Shown: positions 1-11,725 of the stretch, in pieces
Numbering within the stretch: the first letter of the stretch is position 1
How the letters are laid out: each line of letters starts with the position of its first letter
NCBI GenBank assembly: GCA_014218235.1
Contig: CM024763.1
Span: 88,398,244 to 88,462,243 of the forward strand
Direction: 5' to 3'
Source: Colocasia esculenta
Lineage: Eukaryota > Streptophyta > Magnoliopsida > Alismatales > Araceae
Length of the DNA: 64,000 nucleotides
The notes under the pieces: model-generated
The model's database searches: none
Told to the model about the DNA's origin: nothing
Seen by the model: only the letters and a program-made list of their open reading frames with translations
Made by a program: the position numbers and the translations under genes

Positions 1-22
1 GCCCACCCCCAATGGGATGGTG

Positions 23-75
23 GTTTGCATCCACCTGGATGCAAACTCCCCATGGGAGTTTGCACCAAGTGGTGC
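23..75. repeat. Chain of three overlapping perfect inverted repeats
   Basis: Three hairpin-forming inverted repeats follow each other and share bases. The first spans 23-46 with 11-bp arms (GTTTGCATCCA and its complement, 2-nt loop). The second spans 41-63 with 10-bp arms (GCAAACTCCC, loop CAT). The third spans 62-75 with 6-bp arms (GCACCA, loop AG). The right arm of one is the start of the next. No coding signal goes with it. It may be a transposon terminus or a fold-back element; the family is not recognised. Confidence 0.7.
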
Positions 76-281
76 TCATACTTAAAACCTAGCGGGGCCC
101 ATACCTGCCATGTCGGCCGCGCCGGGTACAGTGATCAGTTCATAACAATCACTGTGTCGTCAGATTTCTGCACTAGTTTCCTTTTGACGGTTGTGCATGC
201 TAGCTGCATTGTGAGTGAAAGGAGACAACTATGGGATTACATGATAGATTTTTCTGCTACTTGCAAAGCTCCATGGCTGGT

Positions 282-297
282 GGGGGGGGGGGGGGGG
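282..297 (+). repeat. Homopolymer G run (16 G)
   Basis: Sixteen consecutive G residues follow a CATGGCTGGT segment. The tract is prone to slippage, and its length may be uncertain in the assembly. Confidence 0.9.
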
Positions 298-1912
298 AAT
301 GCTATACATGCATAGATCAAATTTAAAACCCAAATAAATATGAAAGGAATATGAAAACAAAATCATTCATGTGAACAAGTGCAATAATAAACCAAATTCA
401 TACATACATGTACATGAATTATATTAAAGTAAGAAATACAATACTAATCACTAAACTGAAAGTAAGCAATTAAAACAATCCATATAATAGTGTCATATTG
501 AAATAAGTTTGAATTAAGGATCTAATAGCCACAAAAAGATTTTGTACTCATTTTTTAAATGCTATAAATTGAGATGTAACCTCACTAGAGTTTGAATTGA
601 GATGTAACCTCATTTTGTACTTGTTTTTACACTTCCGTCGATGCTTTATCAATACCATGTTATTGTCATAAACTATGTGAATTTAATTACTACTCAAAGA
701 TAATATAGCTCATCTCCTCTAATCACAACTCGCATCTCGATGTCTATTCGATATTATTAATAGGATTTTACTCAAATTGCTGGATCTTATATCTTGGTCT
801 TGAAATGCATCCTCTATTTGTAAAGATTTTGTATCTATTATGTCTCAGGTGGCCTCTTGTGTGATAGATTATGTTTTTTCTACTTTTCTATCTATATAGG
901 GAATCTTTTAGTGAATCAAATAATTTTTTGTAGATGCTAATACATTTTTTAGTACCATCCGTTGAAATGAATCTTCTCTCTCTCTCTACATTAATTGCAT
1001 CTAAGTATGGATCTAATACTTGAATCAACCATTTAATTTTTCTATTTTTCATCTAGCTAGGGAGTCAGTTACAAAAATAAAAGATTGATCTTTGAAAGTC
1101 AGAAAGAACAAGATCAGGGATTCCTAATGAGGGCCACAAGTCAGAAAGAAGAAGATCAGAGATTCCTATGGCTTTCAACTTGTGTTTTCCCTTCTTAATC
1201 AGGATTGTATTACAGAATTCATTATGGAGAAAAAATGGTTCACAAAACAGTGCCAGCTTCAGGAGGGTTGTGATGTAGTTTTTCTTTCCTTAGCTCTTAT
1301 ATATCAGTCCCCCTGTAGAAAGGTAGGAAGGAAGTGGTAATATGGAGGGTTGTGATGTAGTTTTTTTTTTATTGGTGCATCCATCCTTGTTAAAAACCCA
1401 ATGCTCCGTAAACAATGATGGTGCCTGTGCTGATGGCGTTCTTGAGGAGCAGATTTTGTCGAGCATTGGAAGTCCAAGGCGATGTGGGTTCTTAGGATCC
1501 TCATCTTCTTGTTCCCATCTCTCTTTATCTTTCTTATTTCAAAGTACTTGGAAGTGTATGAAATGTGTTATGGGTCTCTAATAGTTTGGTAAAGATAGAG
1601 AAATCACGATGTAACTCTCTGATTTTTACAACTAATGGATAGAAAAGTTTACATTATATTGCCCTCCTTTTCCCAGTGATTACAGCGGGCCATTTACTGC
1701 CCCTTCAATTCAAGTTTTTGTTTAGTCTATTTTCTTTTTACATTGAATTTTTTGTTCATTCATAGTCTTGTTAATGTGGGTTGGAAATGGGAGTTTATTG
1801 CCCTGGGGGTTTCTTCTTGGATGGGGGTGGGGGGCGCATTGCATGCATGTCTCTGAATCAAGGATCCAGAGATCAGGAGGGGAGCTTCAGAGCAGTGGCC
1901 TGACCTGTCCTT
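298..1912. other. Unassigned AT-rich stretch, no gene recognised
   Basis: No open reading frame longer than about 80 codons has a recognisable family signature. The stretch is mostly AT-rich. A 22-bp exact direct repeat lies at 1262-1283 and 1344-1365 (both begin GGAGGGTTGTG and end in T runs). It could be interior DNA of the CACTA-type element that ends at 3102, or unrelated host intergenic DNA; the sequence alone does not decide. Confidence 0.5.
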
Positions 1913-1965
1913 TCTTTGTTATCAACAATACCTCTCTCTCTCTCTGTCTTTGTTATCAACAATAC
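1913..1965 (+). repeat. 19-bp direct repeat around a (CT)n tract
   Basis: The same 19-bp segment (starts TCTTTGTTATC, ends AACAATAC) occurs at 1913-1931 and 1947-1965 with a short CT repeat between the copies. This looks like a local slippage or filler duplication. It marks the left border of the G-rich tract. Confidence 0.75.
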
Positions 1966-1969
1966 TATT

Positions 1970-2460
1970 AGGGGGGGGGCTTCGGGAGAGTGGGAGGGGG
2001 TTGGCAATGGGAGGGGGGCCGTGGCAAAGGGTGGGTGTAGTGGAGGGGGAGGCGGCCAGAAGTGGGAGGGGGGCTGGCAGGGGGGGTGTCGCCGGCAGGG
2101 GGGTGGGGACCCAGTAGGGGGAGCAGTGGGGGTGGGGGCCAATAGGGGGGTCGTGGAGGAGGAGGGGGCTTCGGGAGAGGGATCATGGGAGGTGGGTTGG
2201 CAGTTGCAGGGGCCAATAGGGGGGTCGTGGAGGGGGAGGGGGTTTCGGAGAGGGATCATGGGAGGGGGGCTGGCAGTGGCAGGGGCATGGGGACTCGGTA
2301 GGAGGAGTAGTGGGGGTGGGAGAGGGAGGGGGTGGGCGTCAGGGGGAGGGGGAGGGGGATGGGGAGGGGGAGGAGGCTGGTGGGAGTGGGAGACGGGGTG
2401 GGGTTCGCCAGGACAGGGAGGGGGAGACGAGTCACCTGGATGGGCGGAGGCGGAGGCCGG
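1970..2460 (+). repeat. G-rich degenerate minisatellite, G-quadruplex prone
   Basis: About 490 bases are dominated by runs of 4-9 G on the plus strand, separated by one to five other bases. Degenerate units of roughly 60-90 bp recur, built around GTCGTGGAGG, TTCGGGAGAGGGATCATGGG and GGCTGGCAG. Long open frames on both strands (proline- or glycine-rich translations) are by-products of the repeat and are not genes. The density of G runs would allow many G-quadruplexes. Confidence 0.75.
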
Positions 2461-2652
2461 CGGCGTGGGGTAGCGGCGGCGAGAAGCTGGGGCGACGGCG
2501 GGCCGGGGTTGCGATGACGGCCGGCGGAGCGGGGTAGCGGCGGCGAGAAGCTGGGGCGACGGCGGGCCGGGGTTGCGACGATGGCCGGCGGCACGGGGTA
2601 GCGGCGGCAGGAAGCTGGGGCAGCGGCGGGCCGGGGTCGCGACGGCCGGTGG
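2461..2652 (+). repeat. 64-bp tandem repeat, three copies
   Basis: Three GC-rich units start at about 2461, 2525 and 2589. Each contains GGGGTAGCGGCGGC, AAGCTGGGGC and GGCGGGCCGGGGT. The first two units are nearly identical and the third has a few changes. The array runs directly into the GA microsatellite. Confidence 0.85.
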
Positions 2653-2662
2653 CACTACAGGT

Positions 2663-2829
<167 letters not shown>

Positions 2830-2894
2830 AGGGAGGAGTGAGGGGAGGGAGAGTGGGTTTCGCGGGGATGGGGGGGAGGGAAATTGCCGGATTT

Positions 2895-3102
2895 TCGACG
2901 GATATTCCGACGGATATATTTCCGTCGGAATATCCGTCGGTAACTGCGTAGTACCGACGGAATATTCCGACGGATATTCATCCGTCGGTATTACCGACGA
3001 ATATTGCCGACGAAACTACATCCGTCGGAATATCCGTCAGTAGTTCCGACGGAACTAATCCGTCGGAAATATCCGTCAGTAAAACCGCTTTTTCTTGTAG
3101 TG
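2895..3102 (-). mobile_element. CACTA (En/Spm) transposon terminus with subterminal repeats
   Basis: The right edge reads CTTTTTCTTGTAGTG, the complement of the classic CACTA terminal inverted repeat CACTACAAGAAAAAG. Inside it, 2895-3085 is filled with copies of TTCCGACGGATAT and its inverse ATCCGTCGGAA in both orientations, as expected of CACTA subterminal repeat arrays. The left terminus was not found. CACTACAGG at 2653 resembles a start but diverges after seven bases and lacks the 3-bp GTA duplication that would match the right flank. The element interrupts a family A LTR that resumes at 3103. Confidence 0.75.
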
Positions 3103-5307
3103 GTATGTCCCAGGAATTTCTCGAATTTTTCTCGTGTCTTGGAACCCCCCTTTCAAGTGATTTGTTGGCTTTCAGTCTGTTTTTGTGCAGACAGGATATT
3201 AACGGCAAGATCCCTTGCCGCTAATATCATTTGTTGGCGGCATCATATACTGCCGTTAACCTATAGACGGCTACCCCATGCCGTCAAGTTCTTCAGACTG
3301 CAACAGTCTGCTAGTCTGCCCTTCTATAAGCTAATTTTCGAGTTTTTCCGCATGAGGATATACAGTAAAACTTCATATAATATGTAAATATACATGCTGG
3401 GTGTACTGTGAGTTATTGTGCATTTTTGGAAATTTTCTCTGATTACTAGAATTCCTTGAATGTGCTACCTACAGAGTTTTAATCTTGGAAAATATCGTTT
3501 ATGAAAAATGTATAAATTTGACTGCCATGAAATTTCTGTACACTGGTTATGAGATCTGATGCATGATATAAAAATTTGAGTAATTTATAACATCTGTATA
3601 GTTTATTAAATTTTCTGAACCGAAAAATAGTTAATATGTCTACTCAATGTAGAAAAGTTAAGAATTCATGCGAAACTAGTTAATTTCCTATAAATTGGGA
3701 TAAATTTTGTACTGTCAGTATTCATGTATGTAATAAATTGTGAATCCGAATAATGAAAAATTTATGTCAGTTTGGCTATTTTTACATGTGATAACATCAC
3801 TGTTAGAATTTTCATAAAATGTGTAATTCAGAAAAATGTAAATTTTGATATGCATGATGGTTAAACTGTGATGAAATTCTGGTTAAATTTCTGTACTGAA
3901 CTGATGACAATAGCTATATAAAGTTGTTTTATGTTAGATATTAATAATTAATGCATGCTAATATAATTAGTGTTTAATTCTGCAAAAATTTCAGCATGAT
4001 TAGAATTGTTGTAAAATTTGATTAATACTGAAAACAGTAGTACCATGTTAGGTAATACTGAAGAATGTAAATGTGCGAACATGAGATGAATGCGTAAATA
4101 TTTTGTATTTAGAAGTGTGTTGAAATTGAGAAAATGTATTAATGTGCCAATGGGTGACACTGCTACCTTAGAGGGCTGTGGAACTGTACTGTGGTAAAGT
4201 CCCCATGGGAAAGTTAAAAGTGTGTGATGTCCCATGGGCATTGGGATTAAATCCTGGAGGCGAACAAGTATCGCTGGTTAGGGTGGAGAGTGCTTCTCCC
4301 GGTTCTGCGCAGTAACTAAGATTAATCACTGAAATGCCTAGGTGATTGATATGTGATGTGATTAGTGTGTGTCCTTCTAAAGTGGTTTGGGCTATGTGTC
4401 ACGGCATTAAGGAAAAGTGAAAATGTGTTTAAGTGAAAGAAAATGTGTAAATTGTGAACCTGTGTAAGTGAATATGTGTTCATGAAACTCTTATGAAAAC
4501 ATGCAAAAATGATAAGTTTCTTGTGAATGTGACATGATAGTAGTAAAACAGAGAGCTTTCTACTAATATAAATGTGTTAACTATGTGAAAAATTATCTTA
4601 GGATTCATGTTAAATTAGTTGTTATGAAATGTGTAAATTTATGTGTAAAATGATCAACATGTGGCATATGAATGAAATCAGTTTAGCATATTGAAATGTG
4701 TAGAAAGCATGTGATAGGATTAGGTTATTGTGTATAAAACTAAATCCCATGTGTAAAAATGTGTAGAAATCATGCTTAGGCTTCTATTTGAAAAACTGTC
4801 ACTTCTATGCATTATGTGTAAATGATGTAGCATAAGGATATGGAGATTACTTGATGCATGTATGTTTAGTGTGCTTGGTGTTACTTGTTGAGTTCTTTTG
4901 AACTCATTCTTGCTTCGGCATACAGGTGCAGACGTTTCTACTTCTTCCGAGGAGATCGTTAGGAGCGACTCGGAGCGAGAGTAGGAGAGATTGTTGTGGA
5001 TTTAGCATTGTACTTTTCTTTACTCCATAGTATGTAATAAAGACTCTGCGTAGTCTCATGTGGACAATGTATTTATTTATTCAATTATGAAAAGTTAGTT
5101 CTCTTTCCTACAATACGGACTGTGAATAGAATGTGGATGATGGAATAAGACTTCTTTTCATTTCTTTAAATTCCCCTGTCATGAGATATATATATTTGTG
5201 TATGTTTAGCCTATTGTACTAGTGTTGGGTAAATGTCCCAGTGTGGCGATGCTTTCTATATCGACGTGGGTTGGTGGAACCATACCGATATAAAGAGGGT
5301 AGTTACA
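3103..5307 (+). repeat. Family A chromovirus LTR, 5'-truncated (subfamily A3)
   Basis: The sequence aligns by eye with the 3' three quarters of the family A LTR at 12525-15009. Shared landmarks are the array of TTAACGGCA / TGCCGCTAA hairpins (3199-3290), the GAGGATATA block near 3353, the track rich in ATGTGTAAAT near 4440-4640, a CTTCGGCATACAGGTG block near 4914 and the end GTTGGGTAAATGTCCCAGTG through GTAGTTACA. The first about 800 bp are missing where the CACTA end abuts. No primer-binding site follows, so it is a 3' LTR, a solo remnant or a rearranged copy. The many short ATG-rich frames are not genes. Confidence 0.8.
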
Positions 5308-5712
5308 CCATGCAATCCATAACATTTATACCTGGGCATACACATGCATACATAAGTATACCAAGGTGTTACAAATGTAAAATTAGGTACACAATTATCA
5401 CATGCATAAAATAACATACATGCATACATACACATATGCACTTCATATATTCATACACAATATCCATGAAAGGGGTAATATAAGGTACACTTCAATATTT
5501 AGATGGTACTTGCATAATATTTGAATAGATGCCTTATACACAAAATTGGCCAATTACTCATATTCACGATAATAATATACATCCACGCATATACACATGC
5601 AAAATTTATATCTATAATATGCGCCATTTTCATGCACGCCATTTATGCAAGGACAAGTAAACATCATATACATAAAATAGAAGCGGGAAAAAAAGAAATT
5701 CAGGGCCTTACA
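5308..5712 (-). repeat. Family A-type LTR head fragment in opposite orientation
   Basis: On the minus strand this piece begins TGTAAGGCCCTGAATTTC, the start motif of family A LTRs (compare 11726 and the complement of 41429). It continues as about 400 bp of AT-rich, ATGCATG-rich sequence and ends abruptly against the end of the plus-oriented LTR at 5307. Family D LTR sequence resumes at 5713. The assignment rests mainly on the terminal motif and the position. Confidence 0.5.
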
Positions 5713-7111
5713 GTAATGATCAAACCCAAGATATGTAAATGACACACGGGATATCATGTTAAACAGACCTCAGGTAAGGTTAAAAATACGCGTCCAATAT
5801 AGAGGATGCACTAACAATGCATTGCACAGCGAAAACAGCGAAAAGTCCAAATCATGTCCACATGCATGGCCGCGTTCATGATTGACTCACGGCAGGGGAT
5901 AAGGGCACGTCTATGGAAAACATTAAAAAAGAGGCTTGGGCGGGAAAACTTCTGAAACATGTCCGGGGATCCGGCCGCGATTCAGATTGGCGCAAACTCC
6001 CAGGCTAGCGCACAGACCCACGCGGGCCGTTGACAGGTCAACGTCAAATTCACGTCCGGAGTGGCGGACGCCTTTCATGGGATCACGTCGCCTTTCATGG
6101 GTATAAGCCTTGCATGATGGGATTTAGGTTTGACTCACCTTTAGTCAACTCCAAGAGGACAGTTTCCACAGGTCGTAGCAGACGAAAAGAGGGAAGAAGA
6201 TGAGCTTCTTGTATTCGATCCACAGCTCCCCAGCCACCAAAAGCTCCTCCACATAACCCCAGAAAGTTCTAAAACTCGTCCCTAGGGTTTGGGTGTGGAG
6301 TATTTAAGCAACCAAGGTGTTTAGGAGTCCTATTGTGACAAGGAAAACCAAGTTGCGGTTTTGGCTTATTAGTTTCCGAATTTGAGGATTTCTTCCTCCA
6401 TTAGAGTGTGTGAGGCTTTAGGAAACCTCCCACCATAGTTAAGCACGAATTGGGTTGCCAAGAATGCAAGATATCTTCCCAATTCAACTATAATTACCTC
6501 TTTCTAGTTTCAGCTTATTTAAGCTACGAATTTCCATGCATTTTCTTGCTTTATTTGATTTTTGGGCCAAATGATGTCCATTGGCCCAATTATGATATTG
6601 GGTCATTAATATATAATGCTGGGAGTCTCTCCAACACTTTTATTTGATTTTTGGTTGCGTCGTATTTCCGTGTTAACGGTTTTCCGACTTGTTTCCTAAT
6701 TTGGATAATCGATCACAATAACTCTTAAAACTAACCCAAACGATTTTTATTGACCCAAATTTCTTGATGGGTCATTAGAGGATATTATTTAAAGTCCATA
6801 TATGATTTGTATTTAATTTTCTGACTCATCCAAGTACGTGTGATAAATGATTTTTTGACTTATTCATGAATTACGATAATAAGTCTCAAAACACTTTAAA
6901 CTTGGCTAATCTGATTTTTCTTGGCACAAATTTCTTTGTGGAACGTTTAGTAATAATGTTTGGGGTTGATTTATAATTTTTACAGAATTTTCTGATGTGT
7001 TTTAGAATATACGATGATGATACATATGTTTAAATACTCTGGTATTATGGAAATTATTTATTTCTATTTATTTTGAATTTTTTATGTAATTAAATTTTCC
7101 GGAGTGCTACA
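5713..7111 (-). repeat. Family D 3' LTR, partial
   Basis: Nearly identical to 18152-20072, which is the right half of the other family D LTR. On the minus strand it starts TGTAGCACTCCGG at 7111. Relative to the other copy it lacks about 540 bp between 6090 and 6102; the deletion junction is bracketed by an 11-bp repeat (CCTTTCATGGG at 6071-6081 and 6091-6101). The part of the LTR beyond 5713 is displaced or lost because family A sequence is joined there. Confidence 0.85.
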
Positions 7112-7409
7112 CCCTCCCCCACTTAAGAGAATTTGGTCCCCAAATTCATAGATCATTAGTTGGCTTTTGAATGTTATGATTCTTGAGGTCGTTTCGGATT
7201 TAATTCCTCTAACTTGTTTCAACATCGTGGATGCTAGTCCATCATCTACACCTATAGCCACCGTATTATCGATTTGGTTCCTTCCACTCCTGTTTTCCTT
7301 CCACAGTTGACATAACTCCGTCTTATTTTTCCAGATGAACTATGGTATAATTACTAGATTATTCCTTTCTAATCTCTCCATAATGATCTCCCCCACTTAG
7401 AAATGTACT
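7112..7409 (-). other. Family D interior: 3' untranslated tail and polypurine tract
   Basis: On the minus strand this runs into AAGTGGGGGAGGG immediately before the LTR start at 7111, a standard gypsy polypurine tract for plus-strand priming. The remaining about 280 bp have no conserved pol motif. The same tail recurs at 20073-20236 next to the other D LTR. It ends at GTACT (7405-7409), the target-site copy of the inserted family A element. Confidence 0.8.
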
Positions 7410-10400
7410 TGTAAGGTCCTCGAAATTTGTCGCATTATTGTATTGCATGTAAATCATTCATGTTGTATACGAACGTATGTATGTATCTACGCATGTATTA
7501 ATTAGTATACTTATGTGTGTATGTGTACAATTTAAGTATAAATAATGTATGTATCGCTTGATGGTAGTGTGTGCACGATACCATATAGATATTACATGTA
7601 TATATACAAGATGTGCATGGGTTTCTGCATGTTTTAGACTTCTGTCCGAAGGCCATATTGGCGTCAATATCATGACGTCGATGTGGTGTCAGCGTCAACC
7701 CCATGGACGCCAACACTAATCCCAGCGTCCAACGATGTGGACGACAACTTCTCTGACCTGCATGCGTTGCAGAGCCCAGAATTCCGAGAACAAGCTACCC
7801 CAACCATTGGGGAGCTGTCCCCAACGGTCTGAAAGGCCATCTTGTCACCCCTGCATGACAAGAGAACCCCTCTTCTATATTCAGACCCATTTCTACAGCC
7901 CTAGCACTTCTTTTGCCCCTTTGCAAGAGAGGAAGGAGAGAAAACCTATTTTCGGACTGTGAGAAACCCCACTCTTTGCAGCCCAAAATCTAAACTTTTG
8001 GAGCTTGATCCGGCCACCTGCTGCTTCAAGGAGTTTGCTGGATCGACGAGGAAGGCCTCCCCGATTTCGGAAGGCACTGGAGCTTGCTCAGGAACCCGGA
8101 GTAAAGCGTTTCTAAGAGCTTCTTGGGACAGCCCAAGGAGAGCTTCACCGAGCCCTAGATCCGTCTGGTGAATTTTCTGGAGGCAACTACCCTACCCATA
8201 ACGTCCCTATATGTGTCTAGGTTGGTTTTACAAATTTTATGTATTTTCCCTCGTGTCCTAGACCCCCAAATTCACCCCATCTTTGGAGCTCGGGTCTGTG
8301 TTCTGCACAGACCTGACATTAACGGCAATACCCATTGCCGCTAAGATCATGCTTAGCATCCATCGATGATGCCGCTAACATGAAATTAACGGCCATAGTT
8401 TGCCGCCAAGTTCATCTGAGCAGAACAACAAGCTGTTCTGCCCTTCTATACGACTATTTTCGATATGTTTCACGATGAGGATATAATGTAATCTCTTATG
8501 TACTATGTATACTAGTGAATGTGGTGTGTGGATGGATACTTTTGCAAGGTGGTAAATGGTAAAGTTTGTTTCTTTCATGTAAATACATGTGTGATGAGTT
8601 ATCAATCTTGTCAACCCTTTGTTTGTATGATTTAGGACGAATCTGAATGTACTACATTTTATGGGCCATTCATGTATTGGTTAGTCTCTGTTCTGAAATT
8701 CTGAGATTTTTCCCATGCTTGTGTGAAGTAGTGGAAATATTGCTTGGGAAATAGAAATTTTACGTAGGCCATGATAAATCTTCGGTAAATCATGTATTGC
8801 CCAAAAATTTCAGGAATAAATTCTGTAGCTCCATGTCTGTTAGGGTTCAGACCGTGAGTGGTTAAAACTGTGTTTGTGTTTACCTCCATGACAAATCGAA
8901 TTGCGGATAGCATGTGAAATTAATGTTAGATTTTCGGTAATTTTGTTTTAGCTTAGAAAAATCTGAAAATTTTCATGCAGGATCCTAAACCCGAAATTAA
9001 CCTGTGGTTAAAATTTCAGGTCATTTGGACCAGTATATGATGCAATATGAATTTTCCCATGTGCAATTGTGAAACTAATGCATGCCTTCGTAAAATGATT
9101 CGATTTTGCATGTAGCAACCTGACTAGTAAATTTTCCTGAATGCCAAACTTCTATAATTATAGTGCCATCTTAGGAAAAATATAGAGGTGTGCATGTGAG
9201 TGAGAAAGTGAATGAATTGAGAGTGACATGTGTAAACCTATGTGTTAAAAACGGTAAAAACGTGTAATGTGTAAATTGTGCCAAGTGTGACATTGCTTCC
9301 ACAGAGGGCAGTGGAACCATATCAGGGAAAAGTCCCCCTGAGAAGGTTCAATGTGTAAGTGACCCTAAGGGCATTAGGGGGAAATCCTGGAGATGGACAA
9401 GTACCACTGGTTAGGGTGGAGACTTGTTCTCCCGGTCTGCGCAGTCCAAGAGCCGCCATTGTATTGCCTAGATGGCGTCTATGTGATGTGAGTGTTGTGT
9501 CATTCTTTGATGGTTTGGACTATGTGTCACGGCACTAAATGTGAATGTGTAAATGTGTATGTGTTCATGTGAAAAAAAAAAATGTGAATGTGAACAATGT
9601 GTAAAAGTGCATGTGTAAAGTGTGAATTATGCAAATTCGAAATTGTGTAAAAATGTGAAACTAAATGTGAGGATGTTAGTTGTAATCCATGATATGACAA
9701 TCTGAATTCATGCTTAAACAGTAGCTTTACTATGTTATGATCATGTTTGTGTATGCAAAATGCCTAGAATCCATGCTAGGGATAATTGTTAAGCATATAT
9801 GAACAACTTCCATGCTTGATTATTCACATGTTGTGATTTAAATCGTTGTTGTAGCTCTCATGTGTTAGATCATGGTTGCTAAAGCATGTAAAATCAGCAA
9901 GCTTAAAGTATGAATAATGGTCATGTATATGCGTAGTAATGTCTACATTTCATGTAAGGTGTGTTTCCTTTCATGCATGTTCGGAAATGTATGTTCGTGG
10001 CTTTCATGTCTTAGTTGGTTGGAGGTAGACTTTCATGTGAGAAATGAATAGAAAGCATGTGATAGGTGATTCTATTTCCGTAAATCTGAAAGCATAGTCC
10101 ATGTGTTAAATTGTAGATTCACCATGATAGGTTGTAAAAGTTTAATATCAAGCATGTTACATGATGCGTCTTATGAATGTGTGTGAAAAACCTACCATGA
10201 TATGTGCATGTGCGGTATGTGTAGAATACTTGCCGAGTCTTTTAGACTCATTACTTGCTTCGGCGTACAGGTGTAGTTGGTGACGACACGCTTGCAGAGG
10301 AGGCATTGGAGACCGACTCCGAGCGTGGGGATTAGACAGTTGGAGTGCTTGTGACATTTTGAGATTTTCATAGTATGTAATTGCAACATTGTATTAGAAT

Positions 10401-10583
10401 TACTATGGAAGAATGTATGAGTGTGGACACTTATGTATTAAATTTTCAGCAATTTGAATTATGTGGACTTTTAGTTCTTTAAATGTTATCAAATCATGTA
10501 TGTTTAAATGTGGATGATGAATGAAATGAAGACAGTAGTTCTTTACTTCCGTTACTCTGTTCTTATATTCACGTGTATCTCAA
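7410..10583 (+). repeat. 5' LTR of the family A element, 3' end deleted
   Basis: Matches 11726-14911 with a few percent substitutions by eye. It stops near 10583, where the sequence switches to integrase code in CGACTATCCGGCC. The final segment seen in the partner LTR (GCTGAATGTC to GTCGTTACA) is absent. It contains an inverted-repeat array of TTAACGGCA and TGCCGCTAA at 8319-8409. Short frames inside it are shadows. Confidence 0.9.
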
Positions 10584-11680
10584 CGACTATCCGGCCTTAT
10601 GCAAAGGATGGACATCCCAGTGTGGAAGTGGGAAGCTGTCACTATGGACTTTGTTTCGGGTTTGCCTCGATCTAGAAGGGGCAATGACTCGATTTGGGTA
10701 GTTGTAGATAGATTCTCTAAGACTGCTCATTTCTTGCCTATGAAGAAGAAGCAGTCAGTAGAAAGTTTAGCTAGATTGTATGTTAGTAGTATCATCAGAT
10801 TGCATGGTGTGCCGAAGTCGATCATTTCAGATCGAGATCCGAGATTCACTTTGAGGTTATGGAAGGGTCTTCAGGATGCTTTAGGTTCGGAGCTAAAGCT
10901 CAGTTCAGCGTTTCATCCCCAGACTGATGGACAGTCTGAAAGGACTATCCAGACGCTTGAGGATATGTTGAGAGCGTGTGTTCTGGATTGGAAGGATGAT
11001 TGGGAGCGCCATCTACCTCTAGTGGAGTTCGCATACAACAACTTTCATGCGAGTATTGGTATGGCTCCATTCGAGGCGTTGTATGTAGGCCATGCAGATC
11101 TCCGTTGTGTTGGGAGGAGACTGGTGATAGGCAGTTGATCGGACCGAAGTTAGTTCAGGAAACTTCGGATAAGGTCCAGCTTATCAGGAAGAGGCTTGTT
11201 GCGGCACAGGATAGGCAAAAGAGTTATGTCGACAATAGAAGAAAGGATTTGGAGTTCGAGGTTGGCGATTATGTTTTCTTGAAGATATCGCCTACTCGTG
11301 GTGTTGTCAGATTTGGCAGGCATAGTAAGTTGAGCCCTAGGTTCATTGGCCCATATGAGATTCTCAGACGTTTGGGCAGCGTGACATATGAGCTAGCCTT
11401 ACCCCCAGCTTTGGCTAGTGTTCATCCTGTGTTCCACGTTTCGATGCTCAGGAAGTATGTCCGAGATCCGTCTCATGTGATTAGTCATGAGCCAGTGGAG
11501 ATTTAGCCAGATCTTTCGTATGTCGAGCAACCAGTAGCTATTCTTGACCGGAAGGATCAGCATCTCCGGAACAAGAGTATTGCGTCGGTGAAAGTTCTAT
11601 GGCGGAACTTCTCACAAGAGGAGGCTACTTGGGAGCTTGAGGATGCGATGAAGAAGAAGTATCCCCTTTTGTTTGAGTAG
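10584..11680 (+). pseudogene. Integrase core and chromodomain remnant, family A pol
   Basis: This is the 3' end of a gypsy pol gene. The integrase core would insert cDNA into the genome, and the C-terminal chromodomain of chromoviruses would target chromatin. The translation keeps the first catalytic Asp (TMDF), the second in SDRDPRF and the Glu in DGQSERT. It then has a 1-base frameshift near 11082, inside the stretch that reads FEALYGRP in relatives. The reading continues in another frame through LKISPTRGVVRFG and HPVFHVSMLRKY, meets an in-frame TAG at about 11504 (VEI-stop-PDL) and ends with chromodomain residues VKVLWRNFSQEEATWELED. The zinc-binding N-terminus is lost. Its closest relatives in the window are the minus-strand copies at 33342-34511 and 41475-42590. 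It is of the Tekay/Del type by motif similarity. Confidence 0.9.
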
Positions 11681-11710
11681 TGTCGTTCTAACTTCGAGGA
11701 TGAAGTTTCT

Positions 11711-11725
11711 TTAAGGAGGAGAGGG
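11711..11725 (+). promoter_or_regulatory. Polypurine tract of family A
   Basis: TTAAGGAGGAGAGGG sits directly before the 3' LTR start TGTAAGG. In the retroelement life cycle this tract primes plus-strand DNA synthesis. Confidence 0.8.

Noticed and set aside
1873..2655. A 260-codon Pro-rich open frame on the minus strand and a 185-codon Gly-rich frame on the plus strand
   Set aside because: Both are translations of the G-rich minisatellite and overlap in several frames; low complexity with no domain.
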